A stretch of DNA of 64,000 bases, taken from assembly GCA_964022665.1 (NCBI GenBank), contig CAXIDF010000003.1, positions 124,001 through 188,000 on the forward strand, written 5' to 3'. This stretch comes from Haliea sp964022665 (lineage in GTDB: Bacteria > Pseudomonadota > Gammaproteobacteria > Pseudomonadales > Halieaceae). The notes under the pieces are model-generated. The model searched no databases. It worked only from the letters and a program-made list of their open reading frames with translations, and was not told the origin of the DNA. The translations under genes and the position numbers were made by a program. Positions 34,732-44,502 of the stretch are shown in pieces; the stretch's first letter is position 1; each line of letters begins with the position of its first letter.

Positions 34732-35499
34732 ATGAAGAAATACGCATTGCCGCTTGCCCTGGTTGCTACTGTGACCTTGCAGGCCTGTAATCAGCAGTCT
34801 GCCCCCGAGGCGGTAGACAGCGCTGCGACTGTAACGCTGGAAGACAGCAACGAGCGCCTGAGCTACGGCATCGCCTTTGGCCTGGGCCAGCGCCTGGCCG
34901 CGGATGGTGTACCCATGGACGTGGATGCGTTCAGTGCCGGTCTGAGCGATGCCATAAAAGGTGCCGAGCCGCGCATGACCCAGGAAGAAATCGAGGCCGA
35001 GATGCAGGCTTTTCAAGAGCGTGCCATGGCTGAACAGCAGGCGGCGATCGCTGCTGCAGGTGAAGCAAACCTGGCGGCCTCCGAGGCCTTCCTCGCAGAG
35101 AACGCGGCGCGTGAAGGCGTTGTAGTTACCGAATCCGGCCTGCAATACGAAGTCCTTGAAGCCGGCGAAGGCGCGAGCCCGGATGCTGAAGATACCGTGG
35201 AAGTCCACTACCGTGGCACGCTGGTTGATGGCACTGAATTCGACTCGTCTTACAAGCGCGGCGAGACGGTCAGCTTTGGTGTAAGCCAGGTCATCGCGGG
35301 CTGGACCGAAGCGCTGCAGCTGATGTCACCGGGTGCGAAGTGGAAGCTGTTCATTCCGGCAGATCTGGCCTACGGTCCCGGTGGTGCCGGCAACCTGATC
35401 GGCCCGAACGCGGCACTGGTGTTTGAAGTGGAGCTGGTGTCTGTTACCGAGGCGGCTGATGTCGCCGCGGACCCCGCTGCGGAAGGCACCGAAGGCTGA
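34732..35499 (+). CDS. FKBP-type peptidyl-prolyl isomerase lipoprotein (FkpA/Mip-like)
   Basis: Envelope foldase of 255 residues. Signal peptide with lipobox LQAC (Cys19), a helical dimerisation domain (about 38-125) and a C-terminal FKBP domain (about 130-240) with VEVHYRGTLVDGTEFDSS, VIAGWTEAL and FIPADLAYG. A short acidic Ala-rich tail follows. ATG at 34732 chosen, since the TTG at 34720 would only lengthen the signal. Its stop directly abuts the convergent rsd stop with no spacing. Confidence 0.92.
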   Translation: MKKYALPLALVATVTLQACNQQSAPEAVDSAATVTLEDSNERLSYGIAFGLGQRLAADGVPMDVDAFSAGLSDAIKGAEPRMTQEEIEAEMQAFQERAMAEQQAAIAAAGEANLAASEAFLAENAAREGVVVTESGLQYEVLEAGEGASPDAEDTVEVHYRGTLVDGTEFDSSYKRGETVSFGVSQVIAGWTEALQLMSPGAKWKLFIPADLAYGPGGAGNLIGPNAALVFEVELVSVTEAADVAADPAAEGTEG

Positions 35500-35988
35500 T
35501 CAGCCTGTACCCTCCGGCGCCTCCTGCATCTGGCGTCGGTGATTGCTGTGAAGGCCGGCGATTAGCCGGTCTTCCAGTACAAAGCGAGACTCCAGCAGTT
35601 CCCCCAGGGCAGACAGGTCCCTGACCAGCGTTTCGGGGTATTGATCCCCACTGCCGTACTTCTGCTCGTAGGCAAGAATCACATCGGTTGTGTCCGCAAT
35701 GTCCCCGATGAGTTTGGTGGCCAGCGCGCTGCCGTCATCGCCGAAGGCTTCCGCTTCGTGTAGCAACTCGTTATAAACCTCGAAATGGCCCACTGAGACA
35801 TAGTCCACCAGCAGTTCGCACAGCTGACGTTGGCGCTGGGTAATGGATGCCGAACCGGGCAGGTCATCACTCACCACCACCAGGGCGGTGTAGCGCGCCA
35901 GCACGGCACGGCGTTCACTGAGCCAGTTGGTGAGAAGGGATTCCACCGCATTAAACTGTTCGGCGGGGTTTTTATTGCGCTGTGGCAT
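35500..35988 (-). CDS. rsd: regulator of sigma D (Rsd/AlgQ family)
   Basis: Anti-sigma-70 protein of 162 residues in the Rsd/AlgQ family: the N-terminal helix (VESLLTNWLSERRAVLARY) and C-terminal FEVYNELLHEAE resemble Pseudomonas AlgQ. It binds region 4 of sigma-70 and in Pseudomonas influences alginate genes. Start at the ATG 35988 (MPQRNKNP). As in Pseudomonas, it lies next to dsbB in an algR/hem neighbourhood, although about 10 kb intervene here. Confidence 0.85.
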   Translation of the reverse strand: MPQRNKNPAEQFNAVESLLTNWLSERRAVLARYTALVVVSDDLPGSASITQRQRQLCELLVDYVSVGHFEVYNELLHEAEAFGDDGSALATKLIGDIADTTDVILAYEQKYGSGDQYPETLVRDLSALGELLESRFVLEDRLIAGLHSNHRRQMQEAPEGTG

Positions 35989-36072
35989 GCGGTGTGCTCT
36001 TGCGTTGCGAGTGATGAGTGCGCCAACTATAGGCACAGGCCCATGCCTCCCGCAAGCACGGGCCGCGGTGGG

Positions 36073-36567
36073 TCAGCTGCGCCGCAGTGTCTGCCAGAGG
36101 CTGGCGGCGGTGATCGCGATGAACAGCAACAGGGTCTGCTCCGGAATGCTCAGTCCCAGCAGTGTCCAATGGGTTTCCGCACAATTGCCGTCGCCCATGA
36201 GCACCATGCTCAGGGTGTCCTTGAAGGGCAGGGTTTCCAGCATATATTCCAGGCTGGGTCCGCAGGCGGGCACCTGGTCCGGCGGCAGGTGCTGCAGCCA
36301 GACATGACGCCCTGCCACGGCACCACCGCCGATGGCGACCAGGGCGCACAGTGCACCGTACACACGCCGGCCCCAGGTGCGCGGATTGTGCAGTGCAGCC
36401 AGCAGGGCGATGACGCCACCGGCGATGACAAACACGCGCTGGGTCATGCACAGGGGGCAGGGGTTGAGCCCCACCTGGTATTCCAGATACCAGGCAAACA
36501 GCATGGCACACAGTGCCAGTGCGGCCAGGCCGAAGTAGACCAGACGTGGAGTGAGCAGTGCGAGCAT
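36073..36567 (-). CDS. dsbB: disulfide bond formation protein DsbB
   Basis: Inner-membrane quinone-linked oxidase of DsbA, 164 residues with four membrane segments. Both redox pairs are present: Cys37/Cys40 (NPCPLC) and Cys102/Cys129 in the second periplasmic loop. Length matches the family. ATG at 36567. Located upstream of rsd in the same direction with 84 bases between. Confidence 0.94.
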   Translation of the reverse strand: MLALLTPRLVYFGLAALALCAMLFAWYLEYQVGLNPCPLCMTQRVFVIAGGVIALLAALHNPRTWGRRVYGALCALVAIGGGAVAGRHVWLQHLPPDQVPACGPSLEYMLETLPFKDTLSMVLMGDGNCAETHWTLLGLSIPEQTLLLFIAITAASLWQTLRRS

Positions 36568-36601
36568 GGCTGTGAATCCTTGTGCGGCCGGTGCCGTCAT
36601 T

Positions 36602-38191
36602 CTAGAACAGTGTTCGGTACTGGCCAAAGAAGCGCGCCAGGTATTCCTCAAAAGTCAGCTCGTCGCCGGCTTCAAGTTGCGCTTGAGCCGCCAGTGATTG
36701 CCGGGTTTCCTGCTCGAAACGCTGGCGGCAGGTATCCGACAGCGCCTGTTCGCGGAAGTGCCGTGCCCAGTGTTCACTGTAGGCCATCGCCAGGCGAAAG
36801 AACGGTAGATCGCGGTCACGCATCTCCGCGAGCACGCGCGCGGAGGGTGTGAGCGCACTATCCTGCACTTTGGCCTGTTGTGCCGCCAGTGCGGCGCAGT
36901 AGCTTTCACTGGCGTGAGCGTTATCCAGCAGCTCGGCGATCCCCGTCATGTCGCCCAGCAGCTCGCCGGCCAGCTCTTCGAGGGAGGCATCACCCACAGC
37001 GGTACGCAGCCGAAGCCCGGGTTCCCTGCCGCGGTTGACCACGGTGCTGAGGTTGGCAGCCTGTAGTGCGCGTTCCGTATCGTCACAGGCCGGGCTGTCC
37101 TCCAGCAGGCAGTGCAGCAGGAACGTGTCGAGGAAACGGATCTGGCTGGCGTCAATGCCCACCGGTGTGAATGGGCTGACGTCGATACAGCGGATCTCGA
37201 CATACTCGATACCGGCGCGGCGCAGTGCCGCCAGCGGCGCCTCGCCGGGCTGGGTGACCCGCTTGGGCCGGATGGTGCTGTAGAACTCGTTCTCGATCTG
37301 CAGCAGGCTGTCGTTGAGCTGCTGGTAGTCGCCATTCTGGCCGGCAGGAAAGGCCTGATACGGGGGGTGCGGGTGCATGATGGCATCCCGCAGTGCCAGC
37401 ACGTAATTGTCCAGCGAGTTGTAGCAGACATTGAGGCCCTTCTGCGCCTCGCTGTTGTAGCCCAGGTCGCCCATGCGCAGGGCGGTGCCCCAGGGGCGAT
37501 GCAGGGTGCGGCCGGTTGCGTCGAAGGGTTCCAGGCCCTGGGTGTCACGATCACGCAGGAAGCTGGCACACACCGCGGGCGACGCGCCGAACAGGTAGAT
37601 CAGCAACCAGGAGTGGCGGTGGAAATTGCGTATCAGGCCCAGGTAGCGTTCCGTGACGTAGTCCTGCAGGGTGCCGGGATTGCCGGCATCATCCCAGGCG
37701 CGCTGCCAGTAGTCCGCTGGCAGAGAAAAGTTGTAGTGAATACCGGCGATGGTCTGCATCAGGCGGCCGTAGCGGTGGCCGAGGCCGTAGCGGTAGACCT
37801 TCTTCATGCGCGCCACATTGGCGCTGCCATACTCGGCGACCGGTATGCTGTCGTCCCCGTTGACGACGCAGGGCATGCTGGTCGCCCAGAGCAGCTCGTC
37901 ACCCAGCTGGCTGTAGGTGAAGCGGTGAATGTCCGCCAGTGTCTCCAAGCTTTCTTCAATGCCTGTATCCACGGGTGTGATGAATTCCATCAGCGCTTCA
38001 GAGTAGTCGGTGGTGATCGAGGCATGGGTGAGTGCCGACCCGAGGCCGGTGGGATGCGTTGTCTGGGCGAGGCGGCCCTCCGGCGTGATGCGCAGGCTTT
38101 CCTTTTCCAGGCCGCGCTGGATGCGCCGTAGCAGGTCAGCGTAGCCGGGCCCGGCCAGGGTCTGCAATTGGCTTTGCAAATGAGGGGTCAA
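36602..38191 (-). CDS. gshA: glutamate-cysteine ligase
   Basis: Proteobacterial-type enzyme of 529 residues for the first step of glutathione synthesis. Typical segments: ESLRITPEGRLA, HASITTDYSEALMEFITP, GIHYNFS and EIRCIDVSPF. The start is most likely a TTG at 38191 with a well-spaced AAGGAG; no in-frame ATG gives a sensible N-terminus, while the longer open frame is implausible. Divergent from the outer-membrane gene at 38357. Confidence 0.95.
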   Translation of the reverse strand: MTPHLQSQLQTLAGPGYADLLRRIQRGLEKESLRITPEGRLAQTTHPTGLGSALTHASITTDYSEALMEFITPVDTGIEESLETLADIHRFTYSQLGDELLWATSMPCVVNGDDSIPVAEYGSANVARMKKVYRYGLGHRYGRLMQTIAGIHYNFSLPADYWQRAWDDAGNPGTLQDYVTERYLGLIRNFHRHSWLLIYLFGASPAVCASFLRDRDTQGLEPFDATGRTLHRPWGTALRMGDLGYNSEAQKGLNVCYNSLDNYVLALRDAIMHPHPPYQAFPAGQNGDYQQLNDSLLQIENEFYSTIRPKRVTQPGEAPLAALRRAGIEYVEIRCIDVSPFTPVGIDASQIRFLDTFLLHCLLEDSPACDDTERALQAANLSTVVNRGREPGLRLRTAVGDASLEELAGELLGDMTGIAELLDNAHASESYCAALAAQQAKVQDSALTPSARVLAEMRDRDLPFFRLAMAYSEHWARHFREQALSDTCRQRFEQETRQSLAAQAQLEAGDELTFEEYLARFFGQYRTLF

Positions 38192-38356
38192 AAGGAACTC
38201 CTTGTGGTGGCTGGGGGCACGCCGGGAATGTGTCCCGCCGCCGGGGCGCGTGAAAGTGTAGCCGCCATTGCAAGGCGAGTACAGATTGCACTGCGATGTC
38301 GGCGAAAGCCCGGTTGGGCATTGTTGTTGCGCGAACTTTGTGGCTATCCTGCAATC

Positions 38357-40093
38357 ATGATACATCGGGCTGACATCGCCACTTGCCTGCGTGTACCGTG
38401 CCGGGCGCTCTGGCGCGGGTGCCTGTTGCTGGCATTCGTAGCCGGCAGCGCGCACGGCGAGAGTGCCTCGCCTGCCTGCAGGCAGGCCCCGCAGCAGAGC
38501 GATTCAGCGAGCTTTCGCTTCGAGCCGGTGCCACAGATGGAGGAGTTTCTGGCCACGATACCGCCGGGCGCGCGCATTGGCACTATCCGTCAGCGGCGTT
38601 TTGCCGTGTTCGATGCCGAGGATCCTCGGGAAGACAACGCGCTCTATCGCTGGGCCAATGACTTTCACAGCGTGACCCGGCACTGGGTCATCGAGGATCA
38701 TCTGCTGGTGGTGCCGGGCGAAGCCTACAGCGCCCCGCGTGTCGCGGAATCAGAGCGCATCCTGCGCAACCTCGGCTTCATCTACGACGCCCGGGTGCGG
38801 CCCTGGCGGGTGTGTGGCGAGGTCGTGGACCTCGAAGTCATTACCCGGGACATCTGGACCTTTACGCCCATGCTTTCCGTGTCCCGGCGCGGGGGTGAAA
38901 ACACCTTCGCCTTCGGTTTTCGCGATGCCAACTTCCTGGGGACCGGCAAGCAGGTGGTGGTACAGCGCGATAGCGATGAAGAGCGCGCCGGCACCACCGT
39001 GCGCTATTTCGACCCTGCGCTTGCCGGTTCGCGCTGGCGACTGCGTCTCTCGGTCGCCGATAACGACGATGGCTACGAGCAGGGTGTGAGCCTCGTGCGG
39101 CCGTTCTTTTCCGTTTACGAGCGGTGGTCGGCGGGCGCCAACCTGAATCGCTCCAAGCTGGAGGAGACACTCTGGTTTCGTGGTGATGAGCAGAACGAGT
39201 TTGACCACGAAATCGAATTTGCCAATGTGTTTGGTGGCATCGCCGCAGAGAGCGGGGACCATGGACGTGTGGGGCGCTGGTTGTTTGGGTACACCCTGGA
39301 AACCCACAGCTTCGCATTCAGTGATTCCGCGCTGCCCCCGGATACCCTGCCGGAGGATCGGGAATACAGCTATCCCTACATCGGTTACGAGTCTACCGAA
39401 GACCAGTTTGTGGAACTGCATAACTTCAACTACCTCGGCCGCACCGAGGATGTGTACGTCGGTGAGCGCTACTCCTGGGCGCTGGGCTGGTCCGCCGATA
39501 CGCTGGGGGCAAGCCGTGACCAGCTGGTACTGCGCGGCAGCTATGCCAACACGCTGCTGGTGGATGCTCGCCGCCTATGGCAGGTCGACAGCAGCGTCAG
39601 CGGTTTTCTCGGCGTGGATGGCAGCGGTTTTGAGAACCTCCTGTGGAGCAGCGAGACCCGCTATCACCACAAGCAATCCCGGCAGTGGGTGTTATTCAGC
39701 CGCCTGCGCCTCGACGTGGCCGATGGCCTGACCGGAGAGCAACAGCTGACCTTGGGGGGCGACAACGGCCTGCGCGGCTATGATCTCTTCTACCAGACGG
39801 GGGATCGCGGCTTTGTGTGGAACCTTGAGCAACGCTATTACTCCGACTGGCACCCGTTTCGCCTGTTTCAGGTAGGTCTGGCAGCCTTTGTCGATGTGGG
39901 GCGTGCCTGGTTCGAGGGCGAAGATAACGGCGCCAACGGTGGGGTGCTGGCGAACGCGGGGTTTGGCTTGCGGCTGAACTCCAGCCGCGCCGAAAAGAGC
40001 TCGGTGGTACACGTGGATATCGCATTTCCCTTTATGCGCGACGATACCGTCAGCAGCCCCCAGATCCTGTTCACGGTCAGGGACCGGTTTTAG
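38357..40093 (+). CDS. BamA/TamA-like outer-membrane beta-barrel protein
   Basis: Omp85-superfamily (surface antigen D15-like) protein of 578 residues. Signal peptide about 1-35 (ending SAHG-ES), one POTRA-like domain at about 100-180 (VPGEAYSAPRVAESERILRNLG...VVDLEVITRD) and a C-terminal barrel with the loop-6 motif LRGY (GDNGLRGYD) and terminal Phe (TVRDRF). It is shorter than BamA or TamA and carries only one clear POTRA. Stand-alone gene; substrate unknown. Confidence 0.83.
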   Translation: MIHRADIATCLRVPCRALWRGCLLLAFVAGSAHGESASPACRQAPQQSDSASFRFEPVPQMEEFLATIPPGARIGTIRQRRFAVFDAEDPREDNALYRWANDFHSVTRHWVIEDHLLVVPGEAYSAPRVAESERILRNLGFIYDARVRPWRVCGEVVDLEVITRDIWTFTPMLSVSRRGGENTFAFGFRDANFLGTGKQVVVQRDSDEERAGTTVRYFDPALAGSRWRLRLSVADNDDGYEQGVSLVRPFFSVYERWSAGANLNRSKLEETLWFRGDEQNEFDHEIEFANVFGGIAAESGDHGRVGRWLFGYTLETHSFAFSDSALPPDTLPEDREYSYPYIGYESTEDQFVELHNFNYLGRTEDVYVGERYSWALGWSADTLGASRDQLVLRGSYANTLLVDARRLWQVDSSVSGFLGVDGSGFENLLWSSETRYHHKQSRQWVLFSRLRLDVADGLTGEQQLTLGGDNGLRGYDLFYQTGDRGFVWNLEQRYYSDWHPFRLFQVGLAAFVDVGRAWFEGEDNGANGGVLANAGFGLRLNSSRAEKSSVVHVDIAFPFMRDDTVSSPQILFTVRDRF

Positions 40094-40265
40094 CGGTGTT
40101 CGCCGGCGCCACTGCGGCGACGCGGGTCGTCGTGGTGGGCAGGCCGCGGTTTGAACCGTTGCCGGGCACTGTTTGCCGTCGCGATATGCACTAGACTGTT
40201 CCCCCGGCAGCGTCTAACCACACTCAACATGCCCGCGAGCATCGACGGGCAACAGGAGCCAGCCC

Positions 40266-41549
40266 ATGCAGCGTCTCACGCTTGTTTTCATCCTTTTCCT
40301 GATGCCCGGCGTCGCGCTGGGCGAATCACTCCTGCTCACGGCGCACCGCATGCTGGACGTGGATCGCGGCCGCATCATCGAGGATGCCGCCGTACTGATC
40401 AACGACGGCCTGATTGTTGCCGCGGGCACGCGCAAGGACGTTGGCGAACCTGCCGGTAGCCTGCGGCTCGACCTGGGCGACAACACGCTGTTGCCAGGGT
40501 TGATTGACATGCATGTGCATTTGACCAGCAGTCCTGACTACCACGGTTACCGGCGGCTGGCGCTCTCGGATGAGCGCAAGGCCATCCAGGGGGTGCTGCA
40601 TGCACAGCGTACGCTGTTGGCGGGTTTCACCACGGTGCGGAATGTGGGCGCCACCTCCTATGGCGATGTCGCCCTGCGCGATGCGATCAACGCCGGCGAG
40701 GTGCCCGGCCCGCGGCTGTTGGTGTCCGGTCCACCGGTGGGTATTACCGGTGGGCATTGCAGCGACAACAACCTGCTGCCACAAGAGTATGGCCTGCTCG
40801 GTGAGGGCGTTGCCGATGGGCCCTGGGCTGCACGCGCCGCGGTGCGGCGTAACGTCAAGTACGGTGTCGACCTGATCAAGACCTGTTCCACCGGTGGGGT
40901 GTTATCCAAGGGCACCAAAGTGGGCGCCCCGCAGTACACGGTGGAGGAGCTTGAGGCGCTGGTGGACGAGGCACACAGTCACGGTCTGCGTGTAGTCTCG
41001 CACGCCCACGGTGCGGAAGGGATCCGCAATGCCCTGCAGGCTGGTGTGGACACGGTGGAGCACGCCAGCTTCATTGATGAGGAGGGTATTCGTCTGGCGA
41101 AGAAGAACGGCGCCTTCCTCGGTATGGATATTTATGTCACCGAGTTCATTCTCGGTGAGGGCGAGAGCAAGGGCATTCTTGAAGAAAGCCTGGCCAAGGA
41201 GCGCATGACCGGGCGGACCCAGCGTGAGAATTTTCGCAAGGCGCACGCGGCGGGTGTGAAAATGATCTACAGCACCGATGCTGGTGTGTATCCCCATGGC
41301 CACAACGCGCGGCAGCTGTCGCGCATGGTGACCTTCGGCATGACGCCCCTGCAGGCCCTGCGCAGCGCGACCGTGAACAGTGCCGAAGCACTGGGGCAGG
41401 CCGAGCAGCTGGGCAGGCTGGCTGCCGGCTATCGGGCGGATATCATCGCTGTGGGCGGTAATCCCCTGGAGGATATCAGCCTGTTGGAGTCGGTGCGCTT
41501 CGTCATGCGGGACGGCATCGTCTACAAGGATGCACGCATGAGCCGTTGA
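40266..41549 (+). CDS. secreted amidohydrolase (imidazolonepropionase/Xaa-Pro dipeptidase-like)
   Basis: Metal-dependent amidohydrolase of 427 residues with a signal peptide (about 1-20, ending VALG-ES). Metal-site motifs are complete: HVH (DMHVHL), Lys in LIKTCSTGG, His in VSHAHG and VEHASF, and Asp in YSTDAG. It groups by look with the prolidase-like secreted amidohydrolases that cleave dipeptides or release N-terminal/C-terminal residues; the substrate is unproven. Stand-alone, with ACAGGAG upstream. Confidence 0.87.
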   Translation: MQRLTLVFILFLMPGVALGESLLLTAHRMLDVDRGRIIEDAAVLINDGLIVAAGTRKDVGEPAGSLRLDLGDNTLLPGLIDMHVHLTSSPDYHGYRRLALSDERKAIQGVLHAQRTLLAGFTTVRNVGATSYGDVALRDAINAGEVPGPRLLVSGPPVGITGGHCSDNNLLPQEYGLLGEGVADGPWAARAAVRRNVKYGVDLIKTCSTGGVLSKGTKVGAPQYTVEELEALVDEAHSHGLRVVSHAHGAEGIRNALQAGVDTVEHASFIDEEGIRLAKKNGAFLGMDIYVTEFILGEGESKGILEESLAKERMTGRTQRENFRKAHAAGVKMIYSTDAGVYPHGHNARQLSRMVTFGMTPLQALRSATVNSAEALGQAEQLGRLAAGYRADIIAVGGNPLEDISLLESVRFVMRDGIVYKDARMSR

Positions 41550-41671
41550 CCCGCAGCCTGTGCTTGTCGAATGCGTGCGGGATGCTAGAGTGATGCTTCG
41601 CCTGAGCGGAAGGCGGGGTTGATGTATGGGTGTGCCGGTCGCGCGGCAGATGTTCCGGGGGATAGTACAGC

Positions 41672-42814
41672 GTGCGTATTGCAGAATGGCTCAAGACACT
41701 GGCGAAAGAGCAGGGCTCCGACCTTTACCTGAGTACGGGGGCGCCACCCTGTGCTAAATTTCAGGGCAAACTGCGCCCCATTGCGCGGGAAACGCTCAAG
41801 CCCGGTGAAATCAGGGAGATTGCCTGCGAGTTGATGGATGCGACTCAGCAGGCGGACTTTGCGCAGGAGCTGGAGATGAACCTGGCGTTATCGCTGTCGG
41901 GGTTCGGGCGCTTCCGCATCAATATTTTCATGCAGCGCAATGAGGTCAGCATTGTCGCGCGCAATATCGTGGCCGAAATTCCGCACTGGAAAGACCTGCG
42001 GCTCCCCGAAAGTCTGACCGAAGTTGTCATGCGCAAACGTGGCCTCGTGCTGTTTGTTGGCGCGACCGGGTCGGGCAAGTCGACCTCGCTGGCCGCTCTC
42101 ATCGACTACCGCAACAGCAACAGCGCCGGCCACATCGTGACCATCGAAGACCCGGTGGAATATGTGCACAATCACAAGAAATCCATCGTCAACCAGCGTG
42201 AGGTGGGCGTTGACACCCGCAACTGGCACAACGCCTTGAAGAACACCCTGCGCCAGGCGCCCGACGTGATTCTGATAGGCGAAATCCGTGACCGCGAAAC
42301 CATGGAGCACGCCATCGCCTTTGCCGAAACCGGCCACCTGTGTATTTCCACTCTGCACGCCAATAACGCCAACCAGGCGCTGGACCGTATTATCAACTTC
42401 TTTCCCGAGGCCAAGCGCCAGCAGCTGCTGATGGACCTGTCATTGAACCTGCAGGCCTTTGTCTCCCAGCGCCTGATTCCCACCGTGGACGGCAAGCGCT
42501 GCGCGGCGATCGAGATTCTGCTGGGCACGCCGATGGTGGCCGACCTGATTCTCAAGGGCGAGATCGACGGTATCAAGGAAGTGATGGCGAAATCCGAGAA
42601 CCAGGGAATGAAAACCTTCGACAGCGCTCTGCTGGAACTGTTTGCGGAAGGACTGATTTCCGAGGATGAAGCGCTGCGCAACGCCGACTCCCCCAACAAT
42701 GTGCGCCTGAAGATCAAGTTCGCCCGCGAGGGGGAGCAGCGCGATTCAGGTGGCGCGTTCAAGTTCAGCCTCGAAGGCCAGGAAGAAGAGGACCAACCGC
42801 CCTCCATTTTCTAG
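41672..42814 (+). CDS. pilU: type IV pilus retraction ATPase PilU
   Basis: Secretion-ATPase of 380 residues. Walker A GATGSGKST (about 130-138), Asp box and IEDPVEY, Walker B VILIGEIRD and the His box (CISTLHANNANQALDRI). The family C-terminal tail is extended and acidic (EGQEEEDQPPSIF), as in PilU rather than PilT. GTG start at 41672 (VRIAEWLKTL), also typical. No pilT lies beside it in this window, unlike Pseudomonas where pilT-pilU are adjacent. Confidence 0.88.
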   Translation: MRIAEWLKTLAKEQGSDLYLSTGAPPCAKFQGKLRPIARETLKPGEIREIACELMDATQQADFAQELEMNLALSLSGFGRFRINIFMQRNEVSIVARNIVAEIPHWKDLRLPESLTEVVMRKRGLVLFVGATGSGKSTSLAALIDYRNSNSAGHIVTIEDPVEYVHNHKKSIVNQREVGVDTRNWHNALKNTLRQAPDVILIGEIRDRETMEHAIAFAETGHLCISTLHANNANQALDRIINFFPEAKRQQLLMDLSLNLQAFVSQRLIPTVDGKRCAAIEILLGTPMVADLILKGEIDGIKEVMAKSENQGMKTFDSALLELFAEGLISEDEALRNADSPNNVRLKIKFAREGEQRDSGGAFKFSLEGQEEEDQPPSIF

Positions 42815-42833
42815 GGCGGCCCACTGGGTGCAG

Positions 42834-43040
42834 TCAGGACATCAGCTTGGATACCAGCAGCCCGGCGAAAATCGCCCACAGCGCGACGACCAGCACCAGT
42901 TGTCGTTTACGTGGTTTGGGTGGCGCCTTCGACGGCGCCTTGCCGCCGATGTGAATGTCCGGTGAGCCGCAGGCGGGGCAGTAGCCGCGCTCGTCCAACC
43001 GGTTCCCCCGATAGCTGCATTGCCTGCAGTGATAACTCAT
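42834..43040 (-). CDS. small zinc-ribbon membrane protein
   Basis: 68 residues. The N-terminus is a zinc ribbon (CRQC at about 6-9 and CPAC at about 21-24), followed by a basic Pro/Lys linker and one membrane helix near the C-terminus (LVLVVALWAIFAGLLV). ATG at 43040 with GGTAGGG upstream. It follows the VWA gene by 7 bases, so it is probably the last gene of the MoxR-VWA operon. Function unknown. Confidence 0.7.
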   Translation of the reverse strand: MSYHCRQCSYRGNRLDERGYCPACGSPDIHIGGKAPSKAPPKPRKRQLVLVVALWAIFAGLLVSKLMS

Positions 43041-43047
43041 GTTCACC

Positions 43048-44502
43048 CTACCGATTCATTTTCAGCAGTTGGTCCACAATGCGCTCCAGCTGCGTCAGGT
43101 TGTTGCACTCCGCAGCAAAATGACAGGCGCTCAGGTAGCGCGGCATTTCCGAGTCACCCGTCCCCCAGGCCCTGCGCGACTCGGGGTTCAGCCAGATCAC
43201 CCGGCGGCTGCGCTGGTAGATGCTGCGCATGATCTCCAGCTGCGGATCCCCGTGGTTATTCCTTGCATCACCGAGCACGATCACGGTGGTGCTGCTGTTG
43301 ATGTCATCCAGCGCCAAACGGGCGAAGTCCTGCAGGCTCTTGCCGTAATCGGTCGCCCCGCCATAGCGCCAGTTCACCAGCTCTATCGCCTTGTCCACAG
43401 GGTGTTGCGCAAACAGCTCGCTCACTTCGCCGAGGTGGCTGGAAAACGCGAAGCTGCGCACCTTTGGCAGTACATCCTGCAAGCTGTAGAGAAACAGCAG
43501 CAGGAACTTGGCATAGGCCGCCACCGAGCCACTGACGTCGCAGATCGCCAGCAGCTGCGGTTTGTTCTTCCGGGTCCGCTTCCAGTGAGTATGGAACAGG
43601 ATGCCGTCGTTGGCGATACCCCGGCGCAGGGTGCGGCCCATGTCTAGCTTGCCGCGGCGGTATGTGCGCCGCTTGCGCGCATGGCGTTCGGCCAATTTGC
43701 GCGCCATTCTCTGCACCAGCTCCTGCACCCGATTCTGGTAACGCAACTCCAGGTTGCTGAGCCGGGTACGGCGCAGCAGGTCATCCATGAAGCGGGCATT
43801 TTCGCCCTCCGCCTGTAACAGGTATTGTCGCTCCACATAGTCGCGGACCTGTTCGCGGAGGATGTCCCGGTAGCGACGCAACGGCTCCAGCGCGGGGCTG
43901 TCTTCCTGTTCCAGGCGGGCCAGGGTCCGGCGCAGTTGATCTTCACCCATGGCGTCCAGCATGCGGCGCGTGAACTGGCCTTTTTGGGTGAACATGCGAA
44001 TCTGGCTCAGCCCGACGCTGGCCGCCGCCTCGCCCATGGCCAGGTTGAGCGCGGCGCTGTCGTTGTCCTGCAGCTGCCGCAATAGCGGAGTTGTCAGCAA
44101 CGCCTGCAAATCGGCGTCATCCTGTGCGGCCGTTTCCAGTAGCTGCTCGGCGCTGTGGTCGGCATCGCCTTCTGGCATGCTCGCGGCTTCCGGGCCGGAC
44201 GCTGCTTCCTGTTCGCGTGCCTGGTTGGCGCGCTCTTCCTTGGTATTGCTGAAGTCGGCCAGCTGCTGGTCGAAGAAGCGGCCAAAACAATGCTGGAAAA
44301 TGGCGTCCTCTGCTGGCGTTTTTGCCAGTGCGGCGGCCAGGCCATCGCGCAGCCGATCGCGCCGGGCGTAGCCGAGTGTTGCGGCCACGTCCATGGCATC
44401 CAGTGTCTCCGCTGGCGATATGCGAACATCGTGGCTGCGCAACAGGCCAATGAAATTGACCAGGTGGCTCTGCATGGCGCTGGACTGCGCGTGCTCAGCC
44501 AT
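43048..44502 (-). CDS. VWA domain-containing protein (CoxE-like)
   Basis: Protein of 484 residues. An N-terminal helical region and an acidic, Gln/Glu-rich segment (about 95-135) precede a C-terminal von Willebrand A domain with the MIDAS motif DVSGS (LLAICDVSGSVAAYAK). ATG at 44502 overlaps the AAA gene by 8 bases. MoxR AAA proteins and VWA partners act together as chaperones for metal or cofactor insertion in several systems; the client here is not evident, although moaA follows upstream. Confidence 0.85.
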   Translation of the reverse strand: MAEHAQSSAMQSHLVNFIGLLRSHDVRISPAETLDAMDVAATLGYARRDRLRDGLAAALAKTPAEDAIFQHCFGRFFDQQLADFSNTKEERANQAREQEAASGPEAASMPEGDADHSAEQLLETAAQDDADLQALLTTPLLRQLQDNDSAALNLAMGEAAASVGLSQIRMFTQKGQFTRRMLDAMGEDQLRRTLARLEQEDSPALEPLRRYRDILREQVRDYVERQYLLQAEGENARFMDDLLRRTRLSNLELRYQNRVQELVQRMARKLAERHARKRRTYRRGKLDMGRTLRRGIANDGILFHTHWKRTRKNKPQLLAICDVSGSVAAYAKFLLLFLYSLQDVLPKVRSFAFSSHLGEVSELFAQHPVDKAIELVNWRYGGATDYGKSLQDFARLALDDINSSTTVIVLGDARNNHGDPQLEIMRSIYQRSRRVIWLNPESRRAWGTGDSEMPRYLSACHFAAECNNLTQLERIVDQLLKMNR

